Positions 21,795 through 30,538 of a DNA stretch of 31,125 nucleotides are shown here, piece by piece (the first letter of the stretch is position 1; each line of letters starts with the position of its first letter). The stretch is from Bacilli bacterium (GTDB taxonomy: Bacteria; Bacillota_I; Bacilli_A; RF39; UBA660). The stretch is taken from positions 1 through 31,125 of the forward strand of contig CAAERO010000038.1 in NCBI GenBank assembly GCA_900758495.1, read 5' to 3'. A program made the translations under genes and the position numbers. Below the pieces are notes generated by a model. The model worked only from the letters and a program-made list of their open reading frames with translations, had not been told where the DNA came from and ran no database searches.

Positions 21795-24700
21795 TTATTC
21801 ACCACTAGATAGTAAATTTCTAATATCATTTTCTGATAAGGATGCTAGACTTTCACTATCATTTTTGCCTTCAATTAAGTTTTCACTTAATATTTTCTTC
21901 TTTTCCTGCAATTCTATTATTCTCTCTTCAATAGTTCCTTTAGTAATTAATTTAATAACTGAAACTTTTTTAGTTTGCCCTATTCTATGGGCTCTATCAG
22001 TTGCTTGATTTTCCACTTGTGGATTCCACCAAATATCTAAATGAATAACTGTATCAGCACCTGTTAAATTGAGTCCTGTTCCACCGGATTTTAAAGTTAT
22101 CAAGAAACAATTAGTATCATCATTATTAAAATTTTCTACCATCATCATTCTATCTTTACTTTTTACAGAACCATCAATCATATAGTTAGAAATATTATTT
22201 GCTACAAATATTTCTCTTACATTATCTAATACTCTTTTAAAACTACTGAATATTAAAATTTTATGACCATTTTCAATATTTTCCTTAACTACTCTCAATA
22301 ATTCTTCTATTTTTACTCGATCGCCAGTATAATTTTCATACATTACTGTTGGATCAATACAAATTTGTCTTAAACGCATAAGTAATTGTAAAATCTTCAT
22401 TCTTGACTTTTGAAAACCACCAGTTTTAATCATTTCATCCATTTCTTCCTTCGTTTCTTTTAAAACTTTCATATATAATATTTTCTGTTTATCTGGTAAA
22501 TCTATATAAATATTATTTTCCATCTTTGCAGGAAGTGACTTTACTACCTCATTTTTCTTTCGTCTTAAAATGAATGGCTTAATTTGATTACTTAAAGTAT
22601 TTAAAACCTTTAATCCTTCTTCATCAACATCTTTTATATTATACTTTTCTCTAAATTTAACAACACTATTTAGATAACCAGGCATAATAAAATCAAAGAT
22701 ACTCCATAATTCTGTTACATTATTTTCAATAGGGGTACCAGTAAGAGCTATTTTACATTTAGCTTTTATCTTTTTAATTTCTCTAGTTATATTAGCTTGA
22801 TAATTTTTAATATTCTGTGCTTCATCAACCACACATAGTTCAAAATTCATATCTTCATATTCATCTTTATCATTTCTAATTAAACCATAACTAGTAATAA
22901 AGATATTATAATCATCTTTTTTAGAAAAAACTTCTTTTCTTTTAGCTACTGTATCAGCTACAGCAACATATTTTAAAGTTGGAGCAAATTTTTTAAATTC
23001 TCTTTCCCAGTTATAAACAAGCGAAGTCGGTACTACTATTATAATCTTAGCATCAGTTTTTTCTTTTAATATTTGTTTGATAAAGATAATAGTTTGTAAA
23101 CTTTTACCTAAACCCATCTCATCAGCTAAGATACCACCTAAATCACATTTATAAATAGTATTTAACCATTTAACTCCTTCTTTCTGATAATCTCTTAAAA
23201 TTTTATCATCGTTTGAATCTAAATCAACTTCTAAATCTTTGTACTTTTTAAAATTAGTAATAAATTCATCAAATAAATTATTAGTTTCTATATTTTTATA
23301 TTTATCATTTTTCAAACTATCAATATAGATAGCTCTATATTTAGGAATAGTTGCTTCACCGTTTAAAATATCTTCTTTTGATAAATCAAGATCTGTTATT
23401 AAATCGTTAAGCTTAGCTAACTCTTCATTATTTTCAAGGGAAACAACATCATTATTTTTTAATTTATAATATCTTTTCTTTTGTTTAAGAGCAACAAATA
23501 AATTATTTAAATCTTCTTGATTAATACCATCAGCACTAAATTTATAGGACATTATTCCTTCTTTTCCGATACTAAAATTGTTAGTAGTAGAAACTCCTTT
23601 AAGTATTTTAGTACTATCTATTTTTTTACTAGTAAATATTTGATATTTTTCACTTAATTTAGGTAATTCTTCATCTAAAAAAGCATACATTTCATCTTGA
23701 TCTGTCATTACAAAGCTATTATTTTCTTCCATAAAATTATGACTTAAAATATCTGTAACTACTTCTTGCTCAAAATCATTATCTCTCAAGAAATCTGCTT
23801 TATCAAAATAATTTATTTCTTTATCTTTATAGGCTAAAACTATGTTACATTTTAATTTAGAATAAGAAATATCAAAGTATAATTTTACATCTGGTTTAGT
23901 TGGTAGGGATACTTCTGTTACATCTTCACTTATAACAATATTGCTTTTTACTTTATTAAATAAACCATTACTAAACTGATTGATACTTTCTTTACTAAAA
24001 GTTAAACCTTTTAATTTACTACTAGTTAGTTTTCTTATATAGTCACTTTCTTCTTTAGCTAATATATATAGATTGTGGTTATAGTAAACATATTTAAACT
24101 CATTATCTAAAAAATCATAATTAGCAAAATCATCAATTTCTAAAATAAAGTTATCATTTTTCTTTTGAAGAACATAATTAGTAGGAAGACCATTATAAAT
24201 ATTATACACTATGCCACTATCTGTTATAGAAAATTCCTTTCCTTTTAACATAGCTAAGACATTAGCAAACTCTCTTTTAGTAAGAGCTAGTGCGTAACCA
24301 GTTGCTGTATAATAATTACCTGTCTCACTTATTTCAGCTAAGTAATCTAATAATTCGCTATCTTCTTTAGAAAAGTAATGTATATTAGCATCATAGGTTA
24401 AAGCTTTACCAAAATAGTATTCGTCGTCATTATTATAAGCATATATAAAATTTCTAAATTTAGATGGAACTGATAACGTATATTTTTTCTTATCACCTAT
24501 TCTTAATTTGATATTAATATGTCTATAAACAAAAGCAAACTCGACCTCTACTTCTAGCTTTTGCTTAATATTAGTTTTATTATTCATCTGATAATCAGCT
24601 AATATTTTTTTTGATAATTCAAGTTCATCAATTATTTCAAAATCAACAAGTTTATCGCCCTCATTCATCAAAACAGTAGCAATATGCTTACAAGTTTTAG

Positions 24701-24929
24701 CACGTTCAAATTGTGGGCAATCACAAGAATAACCAAGAACTTCTTCCCCATTATTTTTAATTTTAACAGTATAATGCTTTCTTGATGTCTCTGACTTTAC
24801 TGAATAAGTATGAATAAAACTACTAGCTAATTTAGTACATCCTAATTTTTCAATATAACCAGGGTCATACCATCTTCCTTTAACGAAAGAATCACGCCCT
24901 ACCAAACTTAGTATACTGGTATAATCCAT
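21795..24929 (-). CDS. SWIM zinc-finger SNF2-family helicase
   Basis: 1044 residues, ATP-driven DNA translocase of the bacterial SNF2 group. N-terminal SWIM finger with C69, C71, C80 and H82 (CDCPQFERAKTCKH), a long middle region typical of the SNF2-associated domain (about 120-560), then two RecA lobes: motif I ILADEMGLGKSLQT, Ia IIIVVPTSLVYNW, II VVDEAQNIKN, III ALTGTPIEN, later FSSFKRVLDNV, SGGTGLNL and QATDRAHRIGQTKKV. Cellular role of this group is poorly known; DNA repair or transcription is usually suggested. ATG at 24929 follows AAGGGAGG. It stands alone between the rplU operon and the Ham1-like gene. Confidence 0.93.
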   Translation of the reverse strand: MDYTSILSLVGRDSFVKGRWYDPGYIEKLGCTKLASSFIHTYSVKSETSRKHYTVKIKNNGEEVLGYSCDCPQFERAKTCKHIATVLMNEGDKLVDFEIIDELELSKKILADYQMNNKTNIKQKLEVEVEFAFVYRHINIKLRIGDKKKYTLSVPSKFRNFIYAYNNDDEYYFGKALTYDANIHYFSKEDSELLDYLAEISETGNYYTATGYALALTKREFANVLAMLKGKEFSITDSGIVYNIYNGLPTNYVLQKKNDNFILEIDDFANYDFLDNEFKYVYYNHNLYILAKEESDYIRKLTSSKLKGLTFSKESINQFSNGLFNKVKSNIVISEDVTEVSLPTKPDVKLYFDISYSKLKCNIVLAYKDKEINYFDKADFLRDNDFEQEVVTDILSHNFMEENNSFVMTDQDEMYAFLDEELPKLSEKYQIFTSKKIDSTKILKGVSTTNNFSIGKEGIMSYKFSADGINQEDLNNLFVALKQKKRYYKLKNNDVVSLENNEELAKLNDLITDLDLSKEDILNGEATIPKYRAIYIDSLKNDKYKNIETNNLFDEFITNFKKYKDLEVDLDSNDDKILRDYQKEGVKWLNTIYKCDLGGILADEMGLGKSLQTIIFIKQILKEKTDAKIIIVVPTSLVYNWEREFKKFAPTLKYVAVADTVAKRKEVFSKKDDYNIFITSYGLIRNDKDEYEDMNFELCVVDEAQNIKNYQANITREIKKIKAKCKIALTGTPIENNVTELWSIFDFIMPGYLNSVVKFREKYNIKDVDEEGLKVLNTLSNQIKPFILRRKKNEVVKSLPAKMENNIYIDLPDKQKILYMKVLKETKEEMDEMIKTGGFQKSRMKILQLLMRLRQICIDPTVMYENYTGDRVKIEELLRVVKENIENGHKILIFSSFKRVLDNVREIFVANNISNYMIDGSVKSKDRMMMVENFNNDDTNCFLITLKSGGTGLNLTGADTVIHLDIWWNPQVENQATDRAHRIGQTKKVSVIKLITKGTIEERIIELQEKKKILSENLIEGKNDSESLASLSENDIRNLLSSGE

Positions 24930-25023
24930 AAGAAAAAGCCTCCCTTACAAGCAGTAGATATATGATAACATTTTTTTAATTTTTAATAAAGATGTTTTTA
25001 CAGATATTATTGTTATTTACATC

Positions 25024-25626
25024 TTATTTTAAATGATTTATTAGAAAATCTAACACATCACTTTCATCTCTTTTGATTTCTTTCTTTTCACTAGCAGTAA
25101 TGTCAGTAAAATACTTATTATTCCTTTTATCGATAGAAATACTATTCAGTGGATAATCTTTATTTACTTTAGTCGATTTATTAGCAACTAAATAAAAATC
25201 GTCTAAACTCCAAGAGTAAGTAGACTCTTTTCCATTATTAATAACCGCTATTCCATAAACCCATCTACAATTCAATTTTCCCTCTTTTGAATAAGTATTA
25301 ACTAAATTAGTATAATAATCAAGCATTTCCTCATCAGTTAATCTTTTACCATTAATTCTTCTTACACAAGTACCTGGTTGTAACTCATCAGGTATTCCTT
25401 CTATATATAAATTATCATCCATAGCAAAAACAGGCATATCAACAACTCCAGCATAGCTTTTTGCTTTAATAAGAGCATTTTCCACTCCATCTTTACCAGT
25501 TTCCTCTACCTCTATTTTTTTATCTATATCATTAATAGTAAGTATTTCAATTCCATTTTCTAAAAGTCCTTTCTGAAATCTTTTCTTCTTACTATCATTT
25601 CCTGTGGCAAATAAAACTTTTTTCAT
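25024..25626 (-). CDS. Ham1/RdgB-like non-canonical purine NTP pyrophosphatase
   Basis: 200 residues. The N-terminal KKVLFATGNDSKKKRFQ is the substrate-binding ATGNxxK motif, followed by IEVEETGKDGVENALIKAKSYAG (the E-E-TG-x-x-x-x-NA-x-x-KA motif) and FAMDDNLYIEGIPDE where SDDSGL is usual. The C-terminal part (WVYGIAVINNGKE, then the DITASEKKEIKRD end) replaces the common FGYDP and is divergent. It probably hydrolyses deaminated or other odd nucleotides, but altered specificity is likely. AAAGGAGG precedes ATG 25626. Confidence 0.78.
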   Translation of the reverse strand: MKKVLFATGNDSKKKRFQKGLLENGIEILTINDIDKKIEVEETGKDGVENALIKAKSYAGVVDMPVFAMDDNLYIEGIPDELQPGTCVRRINGKRLTDEEMLDYYTNLVNTYSKEGKLNCRWVYGIAVINNGKESTYSWSLDDFYLVANKSTKVNKDYPLNSISIDKRNNKYFTDITASEKKEIKRDESDVLDFLINHLK

Positions 25627-25694
25627 AACTCATTTCCTCCTTTAGTAATTAACAATATCTATTATATCATAGAATATTTGTTCGTCAATAATAT

Positions 25695-25726
25695 TTTAAA
25701 AAAAAGAAAACAATTAAGTTTTCTAA
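25695..25726 (-). terminator. Terminator of the BI-1 gene
   Basis: Stem AGAAAAC (25705-25711) with GTTTTCT (25718-25724), then a T-run of eight on the minus strand directly after the stop codon. Confidence 0.8.
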
Positions 25727-26368
25727 TTAGTCTCTATCATTACCACCTATAAGTTGTAAAAGATAGATAAAAATATTAATAAAATCTAAGTATAATTGAA
25801 ATGCTCCAAAAATAGCACCTTTATCTTCACCTAAACTATCAAAAAGAACTGGTAGTTTTTTAGCATCATAAGCGACATAACCGATAAAGACAATCATTCC
25901 AAGAATACAAAGAATTAAATCCGCTGTACTACTTCCTACAAAGATGTTAATGATACTTGCAATGATTATTCCTAACAGCATCATTAAAAGAATATTACCT
26001 AGCTTATCTAAGGACAGTTTAGTAAATGTTCCAAATAAAGCAAATAAGCCAAACACAATAGCCGTTACCAAAAAGACTAGTATTAAACTTTTAAGTTCAA
26101 ATGCTAAGAAGAGTGTTGAAAATGTAATACCTGTAATGAATGAATATAGCAAGTAACAAAATATCGCTGTTTGTTTACTCATCTTGTGAATTCTTGCTGA
26201 GAAAAAAAGAGCAACTCCTAATTCTATTAGGACAATAACTATATAACTTGCTCCACTCATTAAGTTGATGATAGCATTTTCATAGTTTGATAGTACCATA
26301 CCAGTTGCAAAAGTAAGTAATAGTCCTGCAAATAACCAACCATATACTTTTGAATACAACTTTTCCAT
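25727..26368 (-). CDS. Bax inhibitor-1/YccA-family membrane protein
   Basis: 213 residues with about seven hydrophobic helices, the BI-1 (TMBIM) pattern. Characteristic sequence: YSKVYGWLFAGLLLTFATGM at the start, YSFITGITFSTLF in the middle, and near the end FIGYVAYDAKKLPVL and GAFQLYLDFINIFIYLLQLIGG with the conserved aspartates of the pH-sensing pair. Relatives conduct calcium or interact with FtsH. ATG at 26368 follows GGAGGAT. Promoter at 26388-26417; a terminator lies right after the stop. Confidence 0.93.
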   Translation of the reverse strand: MEKLYSKVYGWLFAGLLLTFATGMVLSNYENAIINLMSGASYIVIVLIELGVALFFSARIHKMSKQTAIFCYLLYSFITGITFSTLFLAFELKSLILVFLVTAIVFGLFALFGTFTKLSLDKLGNILLMMLLGIIIASIINIFVGSSTADLILCILGMIVFIGYVAYDAKKLPVLFDSLGEDKGAIFGAFQLYLDFINIFIYLLQLIGGNDRD

Positions 26369-26387
26369 TTTATCCTCCTTCTTCTTT

Positions 26388-26417
26388 AGTATAGCATATT
26401 TAATTAGTATTTACCAA
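26388..26417 (-). promoter_or_regulatory. Promoter of the BI-1 gene
   Basis: TTGGTA (26412-26417), 18-bp spacer, TATACT (26388-26393) preceded by TGC (extended -10). The -35 box overlaps the end of rsmD. Confidence 0.7.
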
Positions 26418-26961
26418 TATGCTGATTTTGTTTTTCAAGAACCAAGATATACTTATCGCCATATTTTCTTTCTTTATACATATTATAATATTCACTATAA
26501 ATAAATTTATCTGTACTACTACTTTCTAAAATAACAAGACCATCTTTAGTTAGTAAATCATTCTTTTCTATTAAGATAAGGGCTTCTTTAATATAATCTG
26601 TTTTATAAGGAGGATCAATAAAAATCAAATCATATTTATTAGGTGTTTCCCTTAAAAATTTACGAAAATCAATCAAGTAGACATTATCTACTTTTTCCTG
26701 CAAATTAGCTAAATTATTTTTAATAGTTTTAATAGCTATTTTATTAGAATCAATAAAAGTACAACTATTGGCTCCTTCACTCAATGCTTCCAAACCTAAA
26801 TTACCACTACCTGCAAAAAGGTCAAGACAGTTACTATCTTTAATATGGTTTTGTATCATAGCAAACAATGATTCTTTTACTCTATCCATAGTTGGTCTAG
26901 TACCATCTATATCATAACCAATAACATTTCTTCCTTTATATTTACCACTAATTATCTTCAT
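26404..26961 (-). CDS. rsmD: 16S rRNA (guanine-966-N2)-methyltransferase RsmD
   Basis: SAM-dependent enzyme that methylates G966 of 16S rRNA. 185 residues: MKIISGKYKGR, RPTMDRVKESLFAMI, SAM-binding LDLFAGSGNLGLEALSEGA (about 46-64) and catalytic DPPY (116-119). Overlaps the end of the ylbF-like gene by 14 nt. In B. subtilis the homologue ylbH lies in the ylbF-ylbG-ylbH-coaD cluster; coaD does not follow here, as the BI-1 gene comes next. Confidence 0.95.
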   Translation of the reverse strand: MKIISGKYKGRNVIGYDIDGTRPTMDRVKESLFAMIQNHIKDSNCLDLFAGSGNLGLEALSEGANSCTFIDSNKIAIKTIKNNLANLQEKVDNVYLIDFRKFLRETPNKYDLIFIDPPYKTDYIKEALILIEKNDLLTKDGLVILESSSTDKFIYSEYYNMYKERKYGDKYILVLEKQNQHIGKY

Positions 26962-27214
26962 CTTTTATTTCTCCTAAATATTTATTACAAGATAATATCA
27001 AAAAATTAAGTCGATTCTCTAGTTGCTTATATCTTTGATATTTTTCATCACTATATATTTCCTTTCTTAGTTCTTTATTATAAGTATTATGGTATTTATC
27101 TATTTTAGCAACTAGTTCTTCATCTTCATATATATCAGTAAGAGCTTCTTTAATCTCAAATTTTATTTTTGAATCATCCAACATGTCAATTAATTCATAA
27201 TAAGTTTCTATCAT
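26948..27214 (-). CDS. YlbF/YmcA-family protein
   Basis: 88 residues, all-helical and strongly charged: IETYYELIDMLDDSKIKFEIKEAL, VAKIDKYHNTYNKELRKEI, RYKQLENRLNFLILSCNKYL. The pattern and position (directly before and overlapping rsmD) match ylbF, whose product joins YmcA and YaaT in the Y-complex affecting RNase Y in Bacillus. Family assignment rests on helix pattern and synteny; no catalytic residues are expected. A gap of 50 nt separates it from the DGR reverse transcriptase, which is on the same strand. Confidence 0.75.
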   Translation of the reverse strand: MIETYYELIDMLDDSKIKFEIKEALTDIYEDEELVAKIDKYHNTYNKELRKEIYSDEKYQRYKQLENRLNFLILSCNKYLGEIKDEDN

Positions 27215-27264
27215 TTATTAATCACTTCCGTCATTATTATAACAAATCCTTAATCAAGAGAAAA

Positions 27265-28392
27265 CTATCTTTTTATCTTTAAATCATTCCGATAACAGAA
27301 GCTACCACTATCAGCACTTTTTAAAAAGCCATTATAACTTGCCAAGGTATGTTCTAGTTTCTCTGGTTCATGCTTCCTAACATACTTTACTCTTTTCTTT
27401 ATTTTTCGTTTAGTTTTACCATTTATCAACATTAATAATCTTTTATTTTTTAAAACAAAACGATAGCCAAGAAAACAAAAGCCATGATGAATTTCTACTA
27501 TTTGCGTTTTCTTATTGAGTTTTAATTTTACTTCCTCTAACTTCTTTTCTATTTCCTTTAAACAGAATTTTAGATATTCTCTATCTTCATGAAATAAAAT
27601 AAAATCATCCATATATCTAACATAAGACTTTATTCTTAACTTTTCTTTTATAAAATGGTCTAAATCATTCAAGTAATAAACAGCTAATATCTGACTAGTC
27701 ATATTACCTATTGGTAGTCCTTTTCCTTTTTGATAAAGTGGTATTGATTCAAGAGACTTAATATGACTTTCACAATCTCTAATACCTAGTTTTTTAACTC
27801 TTTCAATTTCACTTTCTACTGATTTTTTAATTTCTTCATTAACATAATTATAATTAGTACTAATAATTATTTCTTTTACCATATTAAATATACGTTCATC
27901 TTTAATAAGCTTAGTTAGCTTATCAAGAAGTATTTCTTGGTCTATTGAATAAAAGTATTTTGATATATCACATTTAAGTACATATATTTTATCATGATTT
28001 TCTTTCATTTTATTAATGTACTTTTTCACATAATATATTCCTTTACTTGAACCCATAAGTGGTCTTGTAGCTACATTCATTGGTAACAAGATTGGGTCGA
28101 TTAAAGGAAAAAGAAAATAGGTACTAACTAAATGGTTAACTACTTTATCAGGCATTGTTTCACTCATAATTAAACGATATTTCGGTTCTTTAATTATAAA
28201 AATATGGTATCTTTGATGATGATAGTTTTCGTTTTTTAAAGTATTATAAATTGACATAATATTGCAAGAAAAAAATAGTTCAAATATGAAAATCTTATTC
28301 TTGTGTTTAGTATTTTTGCGAACGGTGTTATAAACATTAGTAAGATTTTCTATCGTAACTACTTCTTCATAACTAAGTGCTTTGCTTTTCAC
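27265..28392 (-). CDS. DGR-type reverse transcriptase
   Basis: Copies the template RNA into adenine-mutagenised cDNA together with Avd. 375 residues. Motif A is KCDISKYFYSID (D142), motif B GLPIGNMTSQ (225-234), where DGR enzymes carry (I/L)GNxxSQ instead of QGxxxSP, motif C YVRYMDDFILF (D262, D263), and later GFCFLGYRF (304-312). There is no maturase or endonuclease domain, unlike group II introns, and no retron-type features. The end SYNGFLKSAD is a common DGR/RT tail. The start is GTG at 28392, 20 nt inside avd, with GGGGTG about 7 nt upstream; no in-frame ATG lies nearby. Last gene of the MutS-like-avd-rt operon. Confidence 0.92.
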   Translation of the reverse strand: MKSKALSYEEVVTIENLTNVYNTVRKNTKHKNKIFIFELFFSCNIMSIYNTLKNENYHHQRYHIFIIKEPKYRLIMSETMPDKVVNHLVSTYFLFPLIDPILLPMNVATRPLMGSSKGIYYVKKYINKMKENHDKIYVLKCDISKYFYSIDQEILLDKLTKLIKDERIFNMVKEIIISTNYNYVNEEIKKSVESEIERVKKLGIRDCESHIKSLESIPLYQKGKGLPIGNMTSQILAVYYLNDLDHFIKEKLRIKSYVRYMDDFILFHEDREYLKFCLKEIEKKLEEVKLKLNKKTQIVEIHHGFCFLGYRFVLKNKRLLMLINGKTKRKIKKRVKYVRKHEPEKLEHTLASYNGFLKSADSGSFCYRNDLKIKR

Positions 28393-28729
28393 TCCTAATC
28401 ACCCCATAAGAAATTTTTCTGATTTCAATTAAAAAATTACTAACTGACTCGTACTTCTTATGGCTAATAATTTTTTTCTTATAACTAACATGCATATAAT
28501 AATCGAGCATAGAAATTTGAATAACTAGTGCTTTTAGATATTTAAGTTTAATTCTATTAGTATCCTCGATTCGGTAAGAAAAAATATTTTCAATTATCAA
28601 ATACATAGTTTTTTCGATATTTTGTTTTAATATCACTTCATTTTTAGGATAGTTAATTAATTGTTTGTTAATATAATCAATTGTTTTTTCACTATTAGAT
28701 AAAAGTCTAAAACTATCATTGGAGTCCAT
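28373..28729 (-). CDS. avd: Avd-like DGR accessory protein (four-helix bundle)
   Basis: 118 residues predicted as four long helices, basic at the C-terminus: TIDYINKQLINYPKNEV, IEKTMYLIIENIFSYR, LKYLKALVIQISMLDYYMHVS, HKKYESVSNFLIEIRKISYGVI. The last segment closely follows the Avd pattern (Y/F-x-x-x-S-x-x-L-x-E-I-x-K-x-x-x-G). In the Bordetella phage DGR, Avd is a barrel-shaped pentamer that binds template RNA and the RT and is needed for cDNA synthesis. ATG at 28729 follows AAGGAG by 7 nt and overlaps the end of the MutS-like gene; its 3' end overlaps the RT gene. Assignment rests on fold pattern and context. Confidence 0.85.
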   Translation of the reverse strand: MDSNDSFRLLSNSEKTIDYINKQLINYPKNEVILKQNIEKTMYLIIENIFSYRIEDTNRIKLKYLKALVIQISMLDYYMHVSYKKKIISHKKYESVSNFLIEIRKISYGVIRSEKQST

Positions 28730-29123
28730 CGATAAACTCCTTAATTTTATTATAATTTTCAGAACTATTAGAGATTAACATTTCAATTCTTTTCATTAAT
28801 AATTCATGGGAACATTTGCTGTAATAACTTTTCTGAGCAATAGCTGATATATCTTTATATAGATTATCATCACTCATATAACTAGTTATTTCTTCATTTT
28901 CTACGATGTAAAAAGAAATATTCTTATCACGTAAATTTTTTGTTACTTTAGTAAGTGCTGCTACTGGGAATCCTAATTTTTCATTATTAATTTGGTATGA
29001 AAAAAGATAATTCATAGTTATAGCATCAAATCCAAAAGTAACATAAAAACTGCCTACTTTTAAGAGAACTATTTCTTCTTGATGTTGTTTTTTCAACTCT
29101 TCATACTTTTCTTTTACTTTCAT
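28716..29123 (-). CDS. MutS domain I-like DGR accessory protein
   Basis: ATG at 29123 is chosen because TAGGAG lies 4-5 nt upstream; a longer frame to 29210 runs back through the conserved spacer of repeat unit 1. The 135 residues match only the mismatch-recognition domain of MutS: YEELKKQHQEEIVLLKVGSF then YVTFGFDAITM, and KLGFPVAALTKVTKNLRDKNISFYIVEN. The Phe of the F-x-E motif is kept (GSFY) but the Glu is Val, and no clamp or ATPase domain follows. Stand-alone MutS-like (MSL) proteins have been reported in some DGR cassettes; their role is unknown, perhaps binding template or mismatched heteroduplex. First gene of the operon; overlaps avd. Confidence 0.8.
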   Translation of the reverse strand: MKVKEKYEELKKQHQEEIVLLKVGSFYVTFGFDAITMNYLFSYQINNEKLGFPVAALTKVTKNLRDKNISFYIVENEEITSYMSDDNLYKDISAIAQKSYYSKCSHELLMKRIEMLISNSSENYNKIKEFIDGLQ

Positions 29124-29138
29124 TTTACTCCTATAATA

Positions 29139-29526
29139 GTTATGCCAAAGATTAATCTTGTTTCCAATCTTTAGATTATGAGTTATATCATTACTTCCTC
29201 TAGTTACCAACCTTAATCAATAACATACGGTTAGATTAGCAATAATTATACTAATTCGTAGTAGGAATCTGGACGGGCCCCGAAGGAATTCGTGACGTTG
29301 TTCCAATGATTCAGACTGCCTGAAGGATTCACGTTCCAAACGTTCGCATTAGAGTTGTTAGACTCAAAGTTAGACGGAGACAGCGAAGTTCTAAGCTCTG
29401 AACGCAACACAAACCTGAAAGGTCCGTTAGTAGATTAACCTCACTTACTATATTTTTTCAATGTATCAATATTTTCTCAAATAATAATATTAGCTAAGAA
29501 AAGTATACATTATTTTTTCTGGCATA
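29139..29526 (-). repeat. DGR template-plus-spacer repeat unit 1
   Basis: Unit of about 388 bp bounded by GTTATGCCA (29139-29147) and TGGCATA (29520-29526), an inverted pair. Read on the minus strand: a leader with GTATAC and ATTGATACATT, the Asn-rich core (29434 to 29246), the GC-rich block CCTTCGGGGCCCGTCC (29271-29286), then a spacer of about 100 nt with small hairpins. Unit 1 ends 15 nt before the MutS-like gene start, so it could be the 5' part of the DGR operon transcript. Its hairpin AATCT-tt-AGATT has a 2-nt loop where units 2-4 have 3 nt. Confidence 0.85.
29246..29434 (-). other. TR-like core of unit 1 (start-less frame, 62 codons)
   Basis: Open from TAA at 29435-29437 to TAA at 29246, with no start codon or ribosome binding site. 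The translation reads STNGPFRFVLRSELRT, then SLSPSNFESNNSNANVWNV, NPSGSLNHWNNVTNSFGARP, DSYYELV. This resembles the C-terminal variable segment of DGR target proteins (GFRxVLR...SPSNF...NPSGSL...RPDSYY), with the variable sites encoded mostly as AAY, the state expected of a template repeat. It is the most protein-like of the three cores. Confidence 0.75.
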
Positions 29527-30127
29527 TAGTTTTTAAAGTAGATTTTAGTTAAATTGCAAGAATTACTAATTTACCTATATATGATGTTAGTTTTATTTTA
29601 TAGATAAACGGATACTTACATGTCATATGACAGATATTTTTAAGTAAAACTATGCATGACACAAATTATTTTTCACTACTAGCTCCTATGGTATTTAATT
29701 ATCTTTAGTAGTTAAATTTAACTGTAATAAACAACTATATATATTATTATCAGTCTTTTTCATAATCCGTACGAGGTGTCATTACCTCTGTTTCTTTCCG
29801 TTAGTATCTATTAGTGTCAAATAATAGATATATTACTCCGCTATAAGTTTTATATTTTGAGTTATTTTCTTAATTTATATTAGTATTCAAATAATACAAA
29901 AATAAATTTCTTTCTATATCTTTTAATAATAGTAAAAAGTATTTTAAAAATTATAGATAAAGTCATTACTCAAAACAAAATTACCATATTTTACCATAGA
30001 TTTCCCCTCATCATCCATAATAATGGTAACATATCGTTTGAGAATTTTCAATATTTATTCTCAAGTATGAATATATTTATACAAGAAAAAAGCAAAAACT
30101 TTTTTAATAATTTTTACTTTTGTTATT
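29527..30127. other. 600-bp gene-free spacer between units 1 and 2
   Basis: AT-rich, no gene seen. It holds palindromes TGTCATATGACA (29621-29632) and AGTTAAATTTAACT (29710-29723), a GAGGT-6-ACCTC hairpin near 29774-29789, and TTGAGAAT/ATTCTCAA (30038-30045, 30057-30064). The other unit spacers are only 30 and about 75 bp. Confidence 0.6.
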
Positions 30128-30508
30128 GTTATGCCAAAGATTAATCTTGTTTCCAATCTTACAGATTATGAGTTGGCTCATTACTTCCTCTAGTTATTAA
30201 CCTTAATCAATAACATACGGTTAGATTAGCAATGATTATACTAATTTGTAGTAGGAATCTGGACGGGCCCCGAAGGAATTATTGACGTTGTTTCCGTTAT
30301 TCAAGCTGCCTGAAGGATTCACGTTCCAAACATTTGCATTAGAGTTGTTTGAACTGAAGTTAGACGGAGACAGCAAACTTCTAAAAAATAATACTAGAAG
30401 GAAAAAACCGTTATTAGACTAACCTTATTTATATTCTTTTAATGTACCAATATTTTCTTGAATAGTTAACACCAGTCAAAAAAAGTATACATCATATTTC
30501 TTGGCATA
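30128..30508 (-). repeat. DGR template-plus-spacer repeat unit 2
   Basis: Unit of about 381 bp from GTTATGCCA (30128-30136) to TTGGCATA (30501-30508). Same order as unit 1: leader with GTATAC and ATTGGTACATT, core, GC block (30261-30276), spacer with AATCT-tac-AGATT and ATGAG-ttgg-CTCAT (30155-30181). Confidence 0.85.
30236..30418 (-). other. TR-like core of unit 2 (start-less frame, 60 codons)
   Basis: Open from TAG at 30419-30421 to TAA at 30236. It reads LLSPSNFSSNNSNANVWNV then NPSGSLNNGNNVNNSF and GARPDSYYKLV. It has the highest number of AAY codons of the three cores, and so the best claim to be an unmutated template. No start codon is present. Confidence 0.72.
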
Positions 30509-30538
30509 GTATTTAAAAACTACTTTGTCTTAATTATG

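Noticed and set aside
27265..28392. Group II intron or retron reverse transcriptase
   Set aside because: There is no maturase or HNH domain, and motif B is IGNMTSQ. Avd- and MutS-like neighbours and template-like repeats point to a DGR.
29124..29210. N-terminal extension of the MutS-like gene to an upstream TTG
   Set aside because: The added 29 codons translate the conserved spacer of repeat unit 1, which in the other units has a different reading frame because of length change. TAGGAG next to ATG 29123 marks the real start.
30080..30120. A-rich/T-rich hairpin before unit 2 as a terminator
   Set aside because: The stem is almost only A-T pairs and would be weak. No gene ends there.
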